Assembly (NCBI RefSeq): GCF_030143255.1
Contig: NZ_JARJNR010000009.1
Location: 1 to 64,000, forward strand
Direction of reading: 5' to 3'
Origin: Frigidibacter sp. SD6-1
GTDB lineage: Bacteria > Pseudomonadota > Alphaproteobacteria > Rhodobacterales > Rhodobacteraceae
DNA: 64,000 nt
The notes under the pieces are model-generated. The model saw nothing but the letters and a program-made list of their open reading frames with translations, searched no databases and was not told the origin of the DNA. Numbering within the stretch: the stretch's first letter is position 1; every line of letters starts with the position of its first letter. Shown piece after piece: positions 34,122-41,565 of the stretch. Position numbers and translations under genes: made by a program.

Positions 34122-34772
34122 ATGGACAATTTCACAATCGTCGACGCCGCCGTCGCGGTCATCGTTCTGCTCTCGGCGATCCTCGCCTACAGCCGGGGCG
34201 TGGTGCGCGAACTCTTTGCCATCGCAGGTTGGGTGGTCGCGGCCTATGTGGGCTTCCTCTTCGCCAAGCAGGCCGCCCCCCTCGTTCGCCAGATCCCGGT
34301 GCTCGACAAGTTCCTCGACAATTGCGAACTGGCGACCATTGCGGGCTTCTTCGTGGTCTTCGCAGGCGCGCTGATCCTCGCCTCGATCTTCACGCCGCTC
34401 TTCTCCGCCATCATCCAGCGGTCTGCTCTGTCCGGCATCGACCAGGGCCTTGGCTTCCTCTTCGGCGTGGCGCGCGGCGTCCTTCTCGTGGCGGTGGCCT
34501 TCCTCGTCTATGACCGGATGATGCCCGAGGCAGGCATCCCGATGGTCGACAATTCGCGCTCCGCCGTCGTCTTCGCCTCGGTCCAGGACAGGCTCGCCGC
34601 CGAAGTGCCGACCGACGCGCCCGGCTGGTTCAAGGAACGCTACAACGAGCTTGTCGGCGATTGCGGCACCGGCACCACCACCGTGAGCGAGCCCACGCTG
34701 CCTGAAGGCTCGGCAGAAGGTTCGGGCGAAGGCACCACCAACAACACCGGCGCCAAGACCGTCACGCCCTGA
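34122..34772 (+). CDS. cvpA: CvpA family membrane protein
   Basis: A 216-residue protein with four membrane helices in the first 140 residues (NFTIVDAAVAVIVLLSAILA; SRGVVRELFAIAGWVVAAYV; the remainder around GFFVVFAGALILASIF and FGVARGVLLVAVAFLVYD) and a hydrophilic Gly/Thr/Glu-rich tail. CvpA is required for colicin V production in E. coli and affects envelope homeostasis. It is upstream of purF, the same pairing as in E. coli. Good AGGGACAGGT ribosome site. Confidence 0.92.
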   Translation: MDNFTIVDAAVAVIVLLSAILAYSRGVVRELFAIAGWVVAAYVGFLFAKQAAPLVRQIPVLDKFLDNCELATIAGFFVVFAGALILASIFTPLFSAIIQRSALSGIDQGLGFLFGVARGVLLVAVAFLVYDRMMPEAGIPMVDNSRSAVVFASVQDRLAAEVPTDAPGWFKERYNELVGDCGTGTTTVSEPTLPEGSAEGSGEGTTNNTGAKTVTP

Positions 34773-34869
34773 CCCGGATTTCCACGGGCCGAGACCGGTT
34801 CTGGTGGTGACAGCGCTTCCGTGACAGACTATGGAAGCGCCAACTGCCCCGGAATCGGAGAGACGGCCT

Positions 34870-36333
34870 ATGCGCCCCTTCCTGTCGCACCCATTCGATG
34901 ACGACAAGCTGAAGGAGGAGTGCGGGATTTTCGGCGTCACCGGCGTTGCCGACGCCGCGAATTTCGTGGCGCTCGGGCTTCATGCGCTCCAGCATCGCGG
35001 GCAGGAGGCGGCGGGCATCGTCGCCTATGACCCGGTCGAGGGCTTCAACAACGTCCGCCGCTTCGGCTATGTGCGCGACAATTTCACCAAGCCCGACGTC
35101 ATGCAGATGCTGCCGGGAACGCTCGGCATCGGACATGTCCGCTATTCGACCGCCGGATCAAAGGGCCACACGGCCATCCGCGACGTGCAGCCCTTCTTCG
35201 GCGAGTTTTCGATGGGGGGCGCGGCGATTGCCCATAACGGCAACCTGACCAATGCCGCCTCGCTGCGGCGCGAGCTGATCGAGCGCGGCTCGATCTTCCA
35301 GTCCTCGTCGGACAGCGAATGTATCATCCACCTGATGGCGCGCTCGATCCAGAAGAACATCTCCGAACGGATCAAGGACGCGCTGCGCCGCGTCGAAGGC
35401 GCCTTTTCCGTCGTCGCCATGACCCGCACCAAGCTGATCGGCGTGCGCGACCCGATGGGGGTGCGCCCGCTCGTCCTCGGCCGGATCGGCGATTCCGGCT
35501 GGGCGCTCTCGTCGGAAACCTGCGGCCTCGACATCATCGGCGCCGATTTCGTGCGCGAGATCGAGCCGGGCGAGATGGTGGTGATCGAGGGCAACAAGGT
35601 CGCGTCCACCCGGCCCTTCACGCCTGCCACCTCGCGCTTCTGCATCTTCGAACATGTCTATTTCTCGCGCCCCGATTCGATCCTCGGCGGCCGCTCTGTC
35701 TATGAGACCCGCCGCCAGATCGGCGTGGAACTGGCCAAGGAAGCGCCGGTCGAGGCGGACCTCGTCTGCCCGGTCCCGGATAGCGGAACGCCTGCCGCCA
35801 TCGGCTATTCGCAGCAGTCGGGCATTCCCTATGCGATGGGGATCATCCGCAACCAGTATATGGGCCGGACCTTCATCGAGCCGACGGAACAGATCCGCAA
35901 CATGGGCGTGCGCCTCAAGCTCAACGTCAACCGCGCGCTGATCAAGGGCAAGCGGGTGATCCTCGTCGACGACTCGGTCGTGCGCGGCACCACGAGCCGC
36001 AAGATCAAGGACATGATCCTCGACGCAGGGGCGGCCGAAGTCCATTTCCGCATCGCCTCGCCGCCCACCGCCTGGCCCTGCTTCTACGGCGTCGACACGC
36101 CGGAACGCTCCAAACTCCTCGCGGCGACGATGACCGAGGAGGAGATGCGCGACTGGATCGGGGTGGACAGCCTCAAGTTCATCTCGCTCGACGGCCTCTA
36201 CCGCGCCGCGGGCGAAGCCGCGGGCCGCGATCCTGCGGCACCCCGCTATTGCGACGCCTGCTTCTCGGGCGACTATCCCGTCGCCCCCGCCGACCAGATC
36301 GAGAACGGCTTCCAGATGAAGGCGGCGGAATGA
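34870..36333 (+). CDS. purF: Amidophosphoribosyltransferase
   Basis: A 487-residue enzyme of the first committed step of purine synthesis: PRPP plus glutamine to phosphoribosylamine. An N-terminal propeptide of 17 residues precedes the nucleophile Cys18 (KEECGIFGVTG), to be exposed by self-cleavage. The Ntn domain is followed by the PRTase domain with VILVDDSVVRGTTSRK. It ends with the family-typical YCDACFSGDYP and the tail EN..GFQMKAAE. ATG 34870 has GGAGAGAC. That tail has been copied onto the end of the next gene, which overlaps purF by ATGA. Confidence 0.96.
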   Translation: MRPFLSHPFDDDKLKEECGIFGVTGVADAANFVALGLHALQHRGQEAAGIVAYDPVEGFNNVRRFGYVRDNFTKPDVMQMLPGTLGIGHVRYSTAGSKGHTAIRDVQPFFGEFSMGGAAIAHNGNLTNAASLRRELIERGSIFQSSSDSECIIHLMARSIQKNISERIKDALRRVEGAFSVVAMTRTKLIGVRDPMGVRPLVLGRIGDSGWALSSETCGLDIIGADFVREIEPGEMVVIEGNKVASTRPFTPATSRFCIFEHVYFSRPDSILGGRSVYETRRQIGVELAKEAPVEADLVCPVPDSGTPAAIGYSQQSGIPYAMGIIRNQYMGRTFIEPTEQIRNMGVRLKLNVNRALIKGKRVILVDDSVVRGTTSRKIKDMILDAGAAEVHFRIASPPTAWPCFYGVDTPERSKLLAATMTEEEMRDWIGVDSLKFISLDGLYRAAGEAAGRDPAAPRYCDACFSGDYPVAPADQIENGFQMKAAE

Positions 36334-36749
36334 GCGGGCCGCGCCCGATCCGCTACCGTCCCCACCATTTCCTCTGCTCGCTCGGCTTTCAGGGCAAGGG
36401 CTATTCCGAGGGTTTCACCGCCAATATGACCGCCATCGTCATGGGGCGGCTGCGTGCGACGGGCGGCGACGCGACCGTGATCGAAGTGACCGGCGCCACC
36501 GACGATATCTGCGCCCCCTGCCCCAAGCGGCGCGGGCAGCTCTGCACCAATCAGGACAAGATCAAGACGCTCGACCGCGCCCATGCAGCCGCATTGCGGC
36601 TGGAACCGCACGAGACCCTCACGTGGGGCGAGGCCAAGGGCCGCGACAAGACCTGCCCGCAATATTGCGACGCCTGCTTCTCGGGCGAATATCCCGTGGC
36701 CCCGTCGGACCAGATCGCGAAGGGGTTTGCGATGGAGGCGGCGGAGTGA
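36330..36749 (+). CDS. DUF1284 protein fused to a copy of the PurF C-terminal tail (chimera)
   Basis: A 139-residue protein. Residues 1-105 are a DUF1284 domain (RYRPHHFLCSLGFQGKGYSE, ICAPCPKRRGQLC), almost identical to the complete DUF1284 gene at 37468. From GEAKGRDKT onward it leaves that family and reads YCDACFSGEYPVAPSDQIAK then GFAMEAAE, the PurF ending seen 420 bases upstream. The true DUF1284 ending (LCAGCEWEPYGMC) is therefore missing, although a CxxC is regained from PurF. DUF1284 is a cysteine-rich family of unknown function, perhaps metal binding. It begins in an ATGA overlap with purF. Whether the product folds is unknown. Confidence 0.88.
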   Translation: MSGPRPIRYRPHHFLCSLGFQGKGYSEGFTANMTAIVMGRLRATGGDATVIEVTGATDDICAPCPKRRGQLCTNQDKIKTLDRAHAAALRLEPHETLTWGEAKGRDKTCPQYCDACFSGEYPVAPSDQIAKGFAMEAAE

Positions 36750-37471
36750 TCGCAACCCTCTATCTGCATGGCCTTCCCGGAGGCGCGGCAGAACTGGACC
36801 TCGGCGGCTCTCCGTCCGGGTGGATTGTGCCGGACCGTCTGGCATGGACGGATTACGACACCGGCGTCACACAGCTTGCCGCGCGCCTTCCCGAGCAATG
36901 CCGTCTGATCGGCTTTTCAATCGGGGCAATGACCGCGCTCAGACTTGCGGCGAGGGCGCCTGATAGGGTCGTGGACCTCACGCTGATCAGCCCGGCCGCC
37001 CCTTTGGAAACGGGCGATTTCCTGCCTGACATGGCCGGTCGCAAGGTGTTCGAAGCTGCACGGCGCGGTGGCTGGCCCTTCCGCGCGCTGACCGCTGCTC
37101 AATCCTTGATTGCGCGTTCCTTCCCCCGGCTCCTCATGCAGATGCTCTTTGCCGGGACCACGAAGGCAGAGAAATTCCTGGCGGATGCACATTCTTCTGA
37201 ACTTTCGGGGGTGATTGCCACAACCTACGGATCGGGGCGCGCGGCTTATCTGGACGAGCTGCAGCACTACGTCCGACCCTGGAGAGGTGTCCTTGCAGGC
37301 GTCAGGGCGGCCGTCACTGTCCACCACGGTGAAGCAGACAACTGGTCCCCTCCCGCGATGGGGGCCGCACTGGTCGCCTCATTGCCCGATGCAAAGCTGA
37401 TCCGTTACCCGGAACTGGGACATTACGGCACGCTTGCGACATTTCTGGAACAAGAGGGGCGTTTCAGATGA
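36746..37471 (+). CDS. Alpha/beta-hydrolase fold protein
   Basis: A 241-residue protein: LYLHGLPGG oxyanion-hole region near the start, nucleophile elbow LIGFSIGAMTALRLA (Ser at about residue 57), the acidic residue in VHHGEADNWSPP and His in PELGHYGTL. The catalytic triad is complete. It uses a GTG start in a GTGA overlap with the chimeric gene and ends in an ATGA overlap with the complete DUF1284 gene. Its codons (AGA, AGG, TCA, CCT, ACA) are less G/C-biased than its neighbours', a sign of acquisition. Substrate unknown. Confidence 0.85.
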   Translation: MIATLYLHGLPGGAAELDLGGSPSGWIVPDRLAWTDYDTGVTQLAARLPEQCRLIGFSIGAMTALRLAARAPDRVVDLTLISPAAPLETGDFLPDMAGRKVFEAARRGGWPFRALTAAQSLIARSFPRLLMQMLFAGTTKAEKFLADAHSSELSGVIATTYGSGRAAYLDELQHYVRPWRGVLAGVRAAVTVHHGEADNWSPPAMGAALVASLPDAKLIRYPELGHYGTLATFLEQEGRFR

Positions 37472-37893
37472 GTAACACCCCGGTCCGCTACCGCCCGCAC
37501 CATTTCCTCTGTTCGCTCGGCTTTCAGGGGAAGGGCTATTCCGAAGGCTTCACCGCCAATATGACCGCCATCGTCATGGGGCGGCTGCGTGCGACGGGCG
37601 GCGACGCGACCCTCATCGAAGTGACCGGCGCCACCGACGATATCTGCGCCCCCTGCCCCAAGCGGCGCGGGCGCCTCTGCACAAATCAGGACAAGATCAA
37701 GACGCTCGACCGCGCGCATGCCACTGCCTTGAAGCTCGAACCGCACGAGCGGCTGACATGGGGCGAGGCGAAGGAACGCATCCGCTCGAACGTGGCGCCG
37801 GGCACGCTCAAAACCCTCTGCGCGGGCTGCGAATGGGAGCCCTACGGCATGTGCGAAGAGGCGCTTGCCGCGCTCCACGCCGACCAGACGTAA
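37468..37893 (+). CDS. DUF1284 protein, complete copy
   Basis: A 141-residue DUF1284 protein with VRYRPHHFLCSLGFQGKGYS, DDICAPCPKRRGRLC and the C-terminal LCAGCEWEPYGMCEEALAAL, giving three cysteine clusters suited to metal or Fe-S binding. The family has no established function. Bases 37549-37611 are identical to 36414-36476 in the chimeric copy, indicating recent duplication or gene conversion. It is coupled to the hydrolase by ATGA and followed by a strong terminator. Confidence 0.88.
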   Translation: MSNTPVRYRPHHFLCSLGFQGKGYSEGFTANMTAIVMGRLRATGGDATLIEVTGATDDICAPCPKRRGRLCTNQDKIKTLDRAHATALKLEPHERLTWGEAKERIRSNVAPGTLKTLCAGCEWEPYGMCEEALAALHADQT

Positions 37894-37903
37894 TCCAAAT
37901 GCA

Positions 37904-37966
37904 AACGCCGCCCCGAAGGGCGGCGTTCAAGCCTTTCGTCTGGCAAGGCCTGAGATCAGGCCTTGC
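37904..37966. terminator. Two tandem hairpins at the DUF1284 / bioY junction
   Basis: AACGCCGCCC-CGAA-GGGCGGCGTT (37904-37927) is a 10-bp stem with a stable tetraloop. GCAAGGCCTGA-GA-TCAGGCCTTGC (37943-37966) is an 11-bp stem that includes the last bioY codons and its stop (37956-37958). Confidence 0.82.
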
Positions 37967-38546
37967 GGCCTTTCAGCGCCGCCCAGCCGCCGGTCACGAC
38001 CAGCGCGGCGATGATCGCCTTGACCGTATCGCCGATCAGGAAGGGTGCCATGTAATAGGCCCAGATCATCTGCAGGGTATCAGCACCCCATTTGGACGCA
38101 TCGAAACCGAAGACCGCATCCGCCGCCATCGCCCAGGCATTGCCGGGGACATAGAGCAGCGCCGAGGCAAGGATGCCAACCAGCGCCGTGCCGATCAGGC
38201 CCTTGACGCCGCGATCAGCGGCATAGCCAGCGACGGCGACGAGCAGCAGGAAGCCCAGAAGGAAACCGGCCGTCGGACCGGCAAAGGCGGCGGCCGAGCC
38301 GAAGCCCGCGAAGACCGGCAGGCCCGCCGCGCCTTCGGCCAGATAGGCCGCGACCGTGGCCACGCCCATCCGCGCGCCATAGGTGAAGCCGACCAGAAGG
38401 ATCGCCAGCGTCTGCAGCGTCATCGGCACCGGATACATCGGCACCTGCACCTGCGCGGCGATGGCGATGAAGAGACTGCCACCCAGCACCATAAGCGCGC
38501 GGGTCAGAAGCGATTGCGAGGGCACGAGGGCCTTGGCGAGGGTCAT
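37956..38546 (-). CDS. bioY: Biotin transporter S component
   Basis: A 196-residue membrane protein with six hydrophobic segments. VQVPMYPVPMTLQTLAILLV and the GFTYGARMG / YLAEGAAGLPVFAG signature are typical of BioY, the substrate-binding unit of ECF-type biotin uptake; some alphaproteobacterial BioY proteins work without the energy module. No bioMN genes are adjacent. Divergent from an SDR gene. I looked for a BioR-type palindrome upstream (TTATxxATAA type) and did not see one. Confidence 0.93.
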   Translation of the reverse strand: MTLAKALVPSQSLLTRALMVLGGSLFIAIAAQVQVPMYPVPMTLQTLAILLVGFTYGARMGVATVAAYLAEGAAGLPVFAGFGSAAAFAGPTAGFLLGFLLLVAVAGYAADRGVKGLIGTALVGILASALLYVPGNAWAMAADAVFGFDASKWGADTLQMIWAYYMAPFLIGDTVKAIIAALVVTGGWAALKGRKA

Positions 38547-38654
38547 CTGGGTTTCCTTTCCCCTGCAAGAGTCGCGCGCACATTTGCTGCGCTGCAGCTA
38601 CATGTCAACATTTACCATTGCGCGCTACTTTATGGAATGCGACATGGCTTGGCC

Positions 38655-39320
38655 ATGACCGACACACGCCCCCTTGCCGAACGCCCGCTCGCCCTCGTCA
38701 CCGGCGCCTCGCGCGGATTGGGCTTCGCGCTCGCCTCCGCGCTCGGCGCCGCGGGCTGGCATGTCCTCGCCGTGGCCCGCACCGTGGGCGGGCTCGAGGA
38801 GCTTGACGACCGCATCACCCGCGCGGGCGGCACCGCAACCCTCGCCCCCCTCGACGTGACCGACGAGGGCGCGATGGACCATCTGGCGAAATCCATCGCC
38901 ACCCGCTGGGGCGGGCTCGGGCTCTGGGTCCATGCGGCGATCCACGCGCCACCCCTGTCGCCCGCCGGTCATCTCGACATGAAGGACATGGACAAGGCGC
39001 TGAAGGTGAACCTCCGCGCCACCGCGACGCTCATTCCGCTGATGGAACCGCTCTTGCGGGCCGGAAACGGCACCGCGCTCTTCCTCGACGATCCGCGCGC
39101 GGGCGAGAAATTCTTCGGCGCCTATGGCGCGACCAAGGGCGCACAGATGGCTCTGGCCCGCAGCTGGCAGGCCGAGACCGAACGGACCGGCCCGCGCGTC
39201 CTCATCGCCACCCCGCGCCCCTCCGCCACCGCGACCCGCGCCCGCTTCTTCCCCGGCGAGGACCGCGCTGTCCTCGCCGATATCCACGAGGAAGCCGCCC
39301 GCCTCCTCACCCTTCTCTGA
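38655..39320 (+). CDS. Short-chain dehydrogenase/reductase
   Basis: A 221-residue classical SDR: LALVTGASRGLGFALASALG is the TGxxxGxG cofactor motif, and the YGATK variant of YxxxK is in FFGAYGATKGAQMALARS (catalytic Tyr and Lys present). The NAG-type motif is altered (LWVHAAIHAPPL). An upstream ATG at 38637 would add six residues, but neither has a good ribosome site. Substrate unknown. The GNAT gene follows after 5 bases. Confidence 0.87.
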   Translation: MTDTRPLAERPLALVTGASRGLGFALASALGAAGWHVLAVARTVGGLEELDDRITRAGGTATLAPLDVTDEGAMDHLAKSIATRWGGLGLWVHAAIHAPPLSPAGHLDMKDMDKALKVNLRATATLIPLMEPLLRAGNGTALFLDDPRAGEKFFGAYGATKGAQMALARSWQAETERTGPRVLIATPRPSATATRARFFPGEDRAVLADIHEEAARLLTLL

Positions 39321-39325
39321 CCCGG

Positions 39326-39775
39326 ATGACCGCCGCTGTCGACATCCGCGACGTGACGGACGCCGACGAGGCCGACTGGCGGCGGCTCTGGGCGGGCTTC
39401 CTTGCCTACTACGATATCAAGCTCGACCCCGGCATCACCGATTTCACCTGGGCGCGCCTGCTCGCCCCGGCGAACCCGCTCACGGCCCGCATCGCCCGTC
39501 TTGACGGCCGGGCCGCAGGCTTCGCCATCCACCAGCTGCATCCCTCGACCTGGGTGATGGGCGAGGATTGTTATCTCGAAGACCTGTTCGTCGCCGAAGA
39601 AGCGCGCGGACAGGGCATCGGCCGGGCGCTCATCGAGGATCTGAAATCCGTCGCCCGCGCCAAGAGCGCACACCGGCTTCACTGGTTCACCGACAGCGAG
39701 AACACCCGTGCCCGCGCCCTCTATGACAAGCTGGCCGAAGCGGACGGCCATATCCGCTACCGCACCGTTCTCTAA
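39326..39775 (+). CDS. GNAT-family N-acetyltransferase
   Basis: A 149-residue acetyltransferase. The acetyl-CoA pyrophosphate loop is in LFVAEEARGQGIGRALIED (motif A, R/Q-x-x-G-x-G/A as RGQGIG), and motif B is HRLHWFTDSENTRARALYDKL. The N-terminal VDIRDVTDADEADWRRLWAGF is the usual first strand and helix. Acceptor unknown. Probably co-transcribed with the SDR. It is followed by the third copy of the dispersed repeat and a series of hairpins. Confidence 0.88.
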   Translation: MTAAVDIRDVTDADEADWRRLWAGFLAYYDIKLDPGITDFTWARLLAPANPLTARIARLDGRAAGFAIHQLHPSTWVMGEDCYLEDLFVAEEARGQGIGRALIEDLKSVARAKSAHRLHWFTDSENTRARALYDKLAEADGHIRYRTVL

Positions 39776-39787
39776 ACCCTCCTCCAT

Positions 39788-39812
39788 CATCTTGGACCAA
39801 ATACCTCGGGGG
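39788..39812 (+). repeat. Dispersed 3'-end repeat, copy 3
   Basis: CATCTTGG, two variable bases (AC), CAAATACCTCGGGGG, 12 bases after the GNAT stop. Same strand and same relation to the upstream gene as copies 1 and 2. Confidence 0.78.
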
Positions 39813-39825
39813 TGATGAGAGGTAA

Positions 39826-39999
39826 GCCGAGGTCCAGTGGACCTCGGCCTCGAAGAACGCCCGCCCGCGTCGGGCGGGCTGGGGGGCAGCGCCCCGATCC
39901 ACTCCCCGGTCCACGCCCCCCCATCCGCGCCCCCGTCCGCGTGAAACGCGGAGGCCCCGTCGAGGGCCGGGGTGGGTGGGCGGGGCCCGAGACGGGGCC
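39826..39999. repeat. Array of five hairpins in the GNAT-surE spacer
   Basis: Stems in order: GCCGAGGTCCA/TGGACCTCGGC around one G (39826-39848); GCCCGCCCG-CGT-CGGGCGGGC (39859-39879); GGGGC-AGC-GCCCC (39883-39895); TCCGCGT-GAA-ACGCGGA (39936-39952); and the long-range pair GGCCCCGT (39953-39960) with ACGGGGCC (39992-39999). No credible gene occupies the 296-base spacer. A T-poor end argues against simple termination only. Confidence 0.7.
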
Positions 40000-40071
40000 T
40001 TCTTCCAGCTAACCGCTTTACCCCGGCCGTCATTCCTTCTACATCTGGTAGTGGAACCGGGGCGGGCTACC

Positions 40072-40857
40072 ATGCGCATTCTCATCACCAATGACGACAG
40101 CATCAACGCCCCGGGGCTCGAGGTGCTGACCGCCATCGCCCATGACATCGCCGGACCGGACGGCGAGGTCTGGACCGTCGCCCCCGCCTTTGAACAATCG
40201 GGCGTCGGGCACTGCATCAGCTACACCCATCCGATGATGATCATGAAGCTCGGCCCCCGCCGCTATGCGGCCGAGGGGAGCCCCGCCGATTGCGTGCTCG
40301 CGGGCATCTATGACGTCCTCCACGGCGCGCGGCCCGATCTCGTCCTCTCCGGCGTAAACCGCGGCAACAATGCCGCCGAGAACGTGCTTTACTCCGGCAC
40401 GATCGGCGGGGCGATGGAAGCCGCCCTTCAGGGCCTGCCCGCCATCGCACTCAGCCAGTTCATGGGGCCAAGGACCGACGAGATCGACGACCCGTTCGAG
40501 GCCGCCCGCAGCCATGGCACCCAAGTCGTGCGCACCCTCCTCGACAAGGCCCTCTGGGACGAGAAGGACTATCGTCTCTTCTACAACGTCAATTTCCCGC
40601 CGCTTCCGGCGGCCGAGGTGAAGGGCCTGAAGGTCGCGGCGCAGGGCTACCGCACCGACACGTTCTTCGGGGTCGAACCGCATGTCTCGCCTTCCGGCCG
40701 CAAGTTCCTCTGGATCACCGGCGGGCCGCAACATCAGGCGACCGCCCCCGGCACCGATGTCGCCGTCAATCTCGACGGCCATATCTCGGTCACGCCGATG
40801 CGCGCCGACCTTACCGCCCACGATACGCTCACGGACCTCGCCCGCCGCCTCGAATGA
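40072..40857 (+). CDS. surE: 5'/3'-nucleotidase SurE
   Basis: A 261-residue stationary-phase survival phosphatase. [15 protein letters not shown] contains the metal-binding Asp pair, [12 protein letters not shown] and [20 protein letters not shown] complete the active site. It dephosphorylates nucleoside monophosphates. ATG 40072 begins the conserved strand. Overlaps pcm by ATGA and stands in the conserved order surE-pcm-nlpD known from enterics. Confidence 0.96.
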   Translation: MRILITNDDSINAPGLEVLTAIAHDIAGPDGEVWTVAPAFEQSGVGHCISYTHPMMIMKLGPRRYAAEGSPADCVLAGIYDVLHGARPDLVLSGVNRGNNAAENVLYSGTIGGAMEAALQGLPAIALSQFMGPRTDEIDDPFEAARSHGTQVVRTLLDKALWDEKDYRLFYNVNFPPLPAAEVKGLKVAAQGYRTDTFFGVEPHVSPSGRKFLWITGGPQHQATAPGTDVAVNLDGHISVTPMRADLTAHDTLTDLARRLE

Positions 40858-41507
40858 TGGCTGACATGACAGACCGCGCCGAACAGCAGATGCGCTTCCT
40901 CTATACCCTCCGCTCGCGCGGGGTCACCGACCCGCGCGTTCTGGAAGCGATGGAAAGGGTCGACCGTGGCCTTTTCCTCAAAGGCATCTTCGCCGACCGC
41001 GCCTATGAGGATGTGCCCCTTCCCATCGCCTGTGGCCAGACCATCAGCCAGCCCTCGGTCGTGGCGCTGATGACGCAGGCGCTGGACGTGACCCCGCGCG
41101 ACAAGGTGCTCGAAGTGGGCACCGGCTCCGGCTATCAGGCGGCGATCCTCAGCCAGCTCGCCCGCCGCGTCTATACCGTCGACCGTCACCGCCGTCTGGT
41201 GCGCGAGGCCGAAAGCGTCTTCCGCGAACTTGACCTCGCCAATATCACCGCCTTCGCCGCCGACGGATCTTTCGGCCTGCCCGATCAGGCACCCTTCGAC
41301 CGCATCCTCGTGACTGCCGCCGCCGAAGACCCGCCCGGGCCGCTCTTGGCGCAGCTCCGCGTTGGCGGTATCATGGTCCTGCCCGTCGGGCAGTCGGACG
41401 CGGTACAGAGCCTGATCAAGGTCACGCGGTCCGAGACGGGGTTCGATTATGAAGAATTGAGGCCGGTGCGCTTCGTGCCGCTGGTCGAAGGTCTGGTGCA
41501 GGACTGA
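40854..41507 (+). CDS. pcm: Protein-L-isoaspartate O-methyltransferase
   Basis: A 217-residue SAM-dependent enzyme that repairs isoaspartyl residues. The SAM motif is [18 protein letters not shown], with [14 protein letters not shown] preceding (the PCMT active-site region) and the C-terminal RFVPLVEGL typical of the family. Translationally coupled to surE (ATGA). A second ATG (third codon region, MADM) is possible but changes nothing functionally. Confidence 0.95.
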   Translation: MMADMTDRAEQQMRFLYTLRSRGVTDPRVLEAMERVDRGLFLKGIFADRAYEDVPLPIACGQTISQPSVVALMTQALDVTPRDKVLEVGTGSGYQAAILSQLARRVYTVDRHRRLVREAESVFRELDLANITAFAADGSFGLPDQAPFDRILVTAAAEDPPGPLLAQLRVGGIMVLPVGQSDAVQSLIKVTRSETGFDYEELRPVRFVPLVEGLVQD

Positions 41508-41565
41508 CACCGGACTTGAATGGCAACCAGAGGCCGGAACGCGGCCCGGATGGTGAGGATATGAG

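Noticed and set aside
38547-38654. BioR operator in front of bioY
   Set aside because: No TTATxxATAA-type palindrome is present in the spacer; regulation of bioY remains unassigned.
39812-40012. 66-codon open frame in the GNAT-surE spacer
   Set aside because: It runs through the hairpin array and is Pro/Arg-rich without a ribosome site; the hairpins explain the sequence better.
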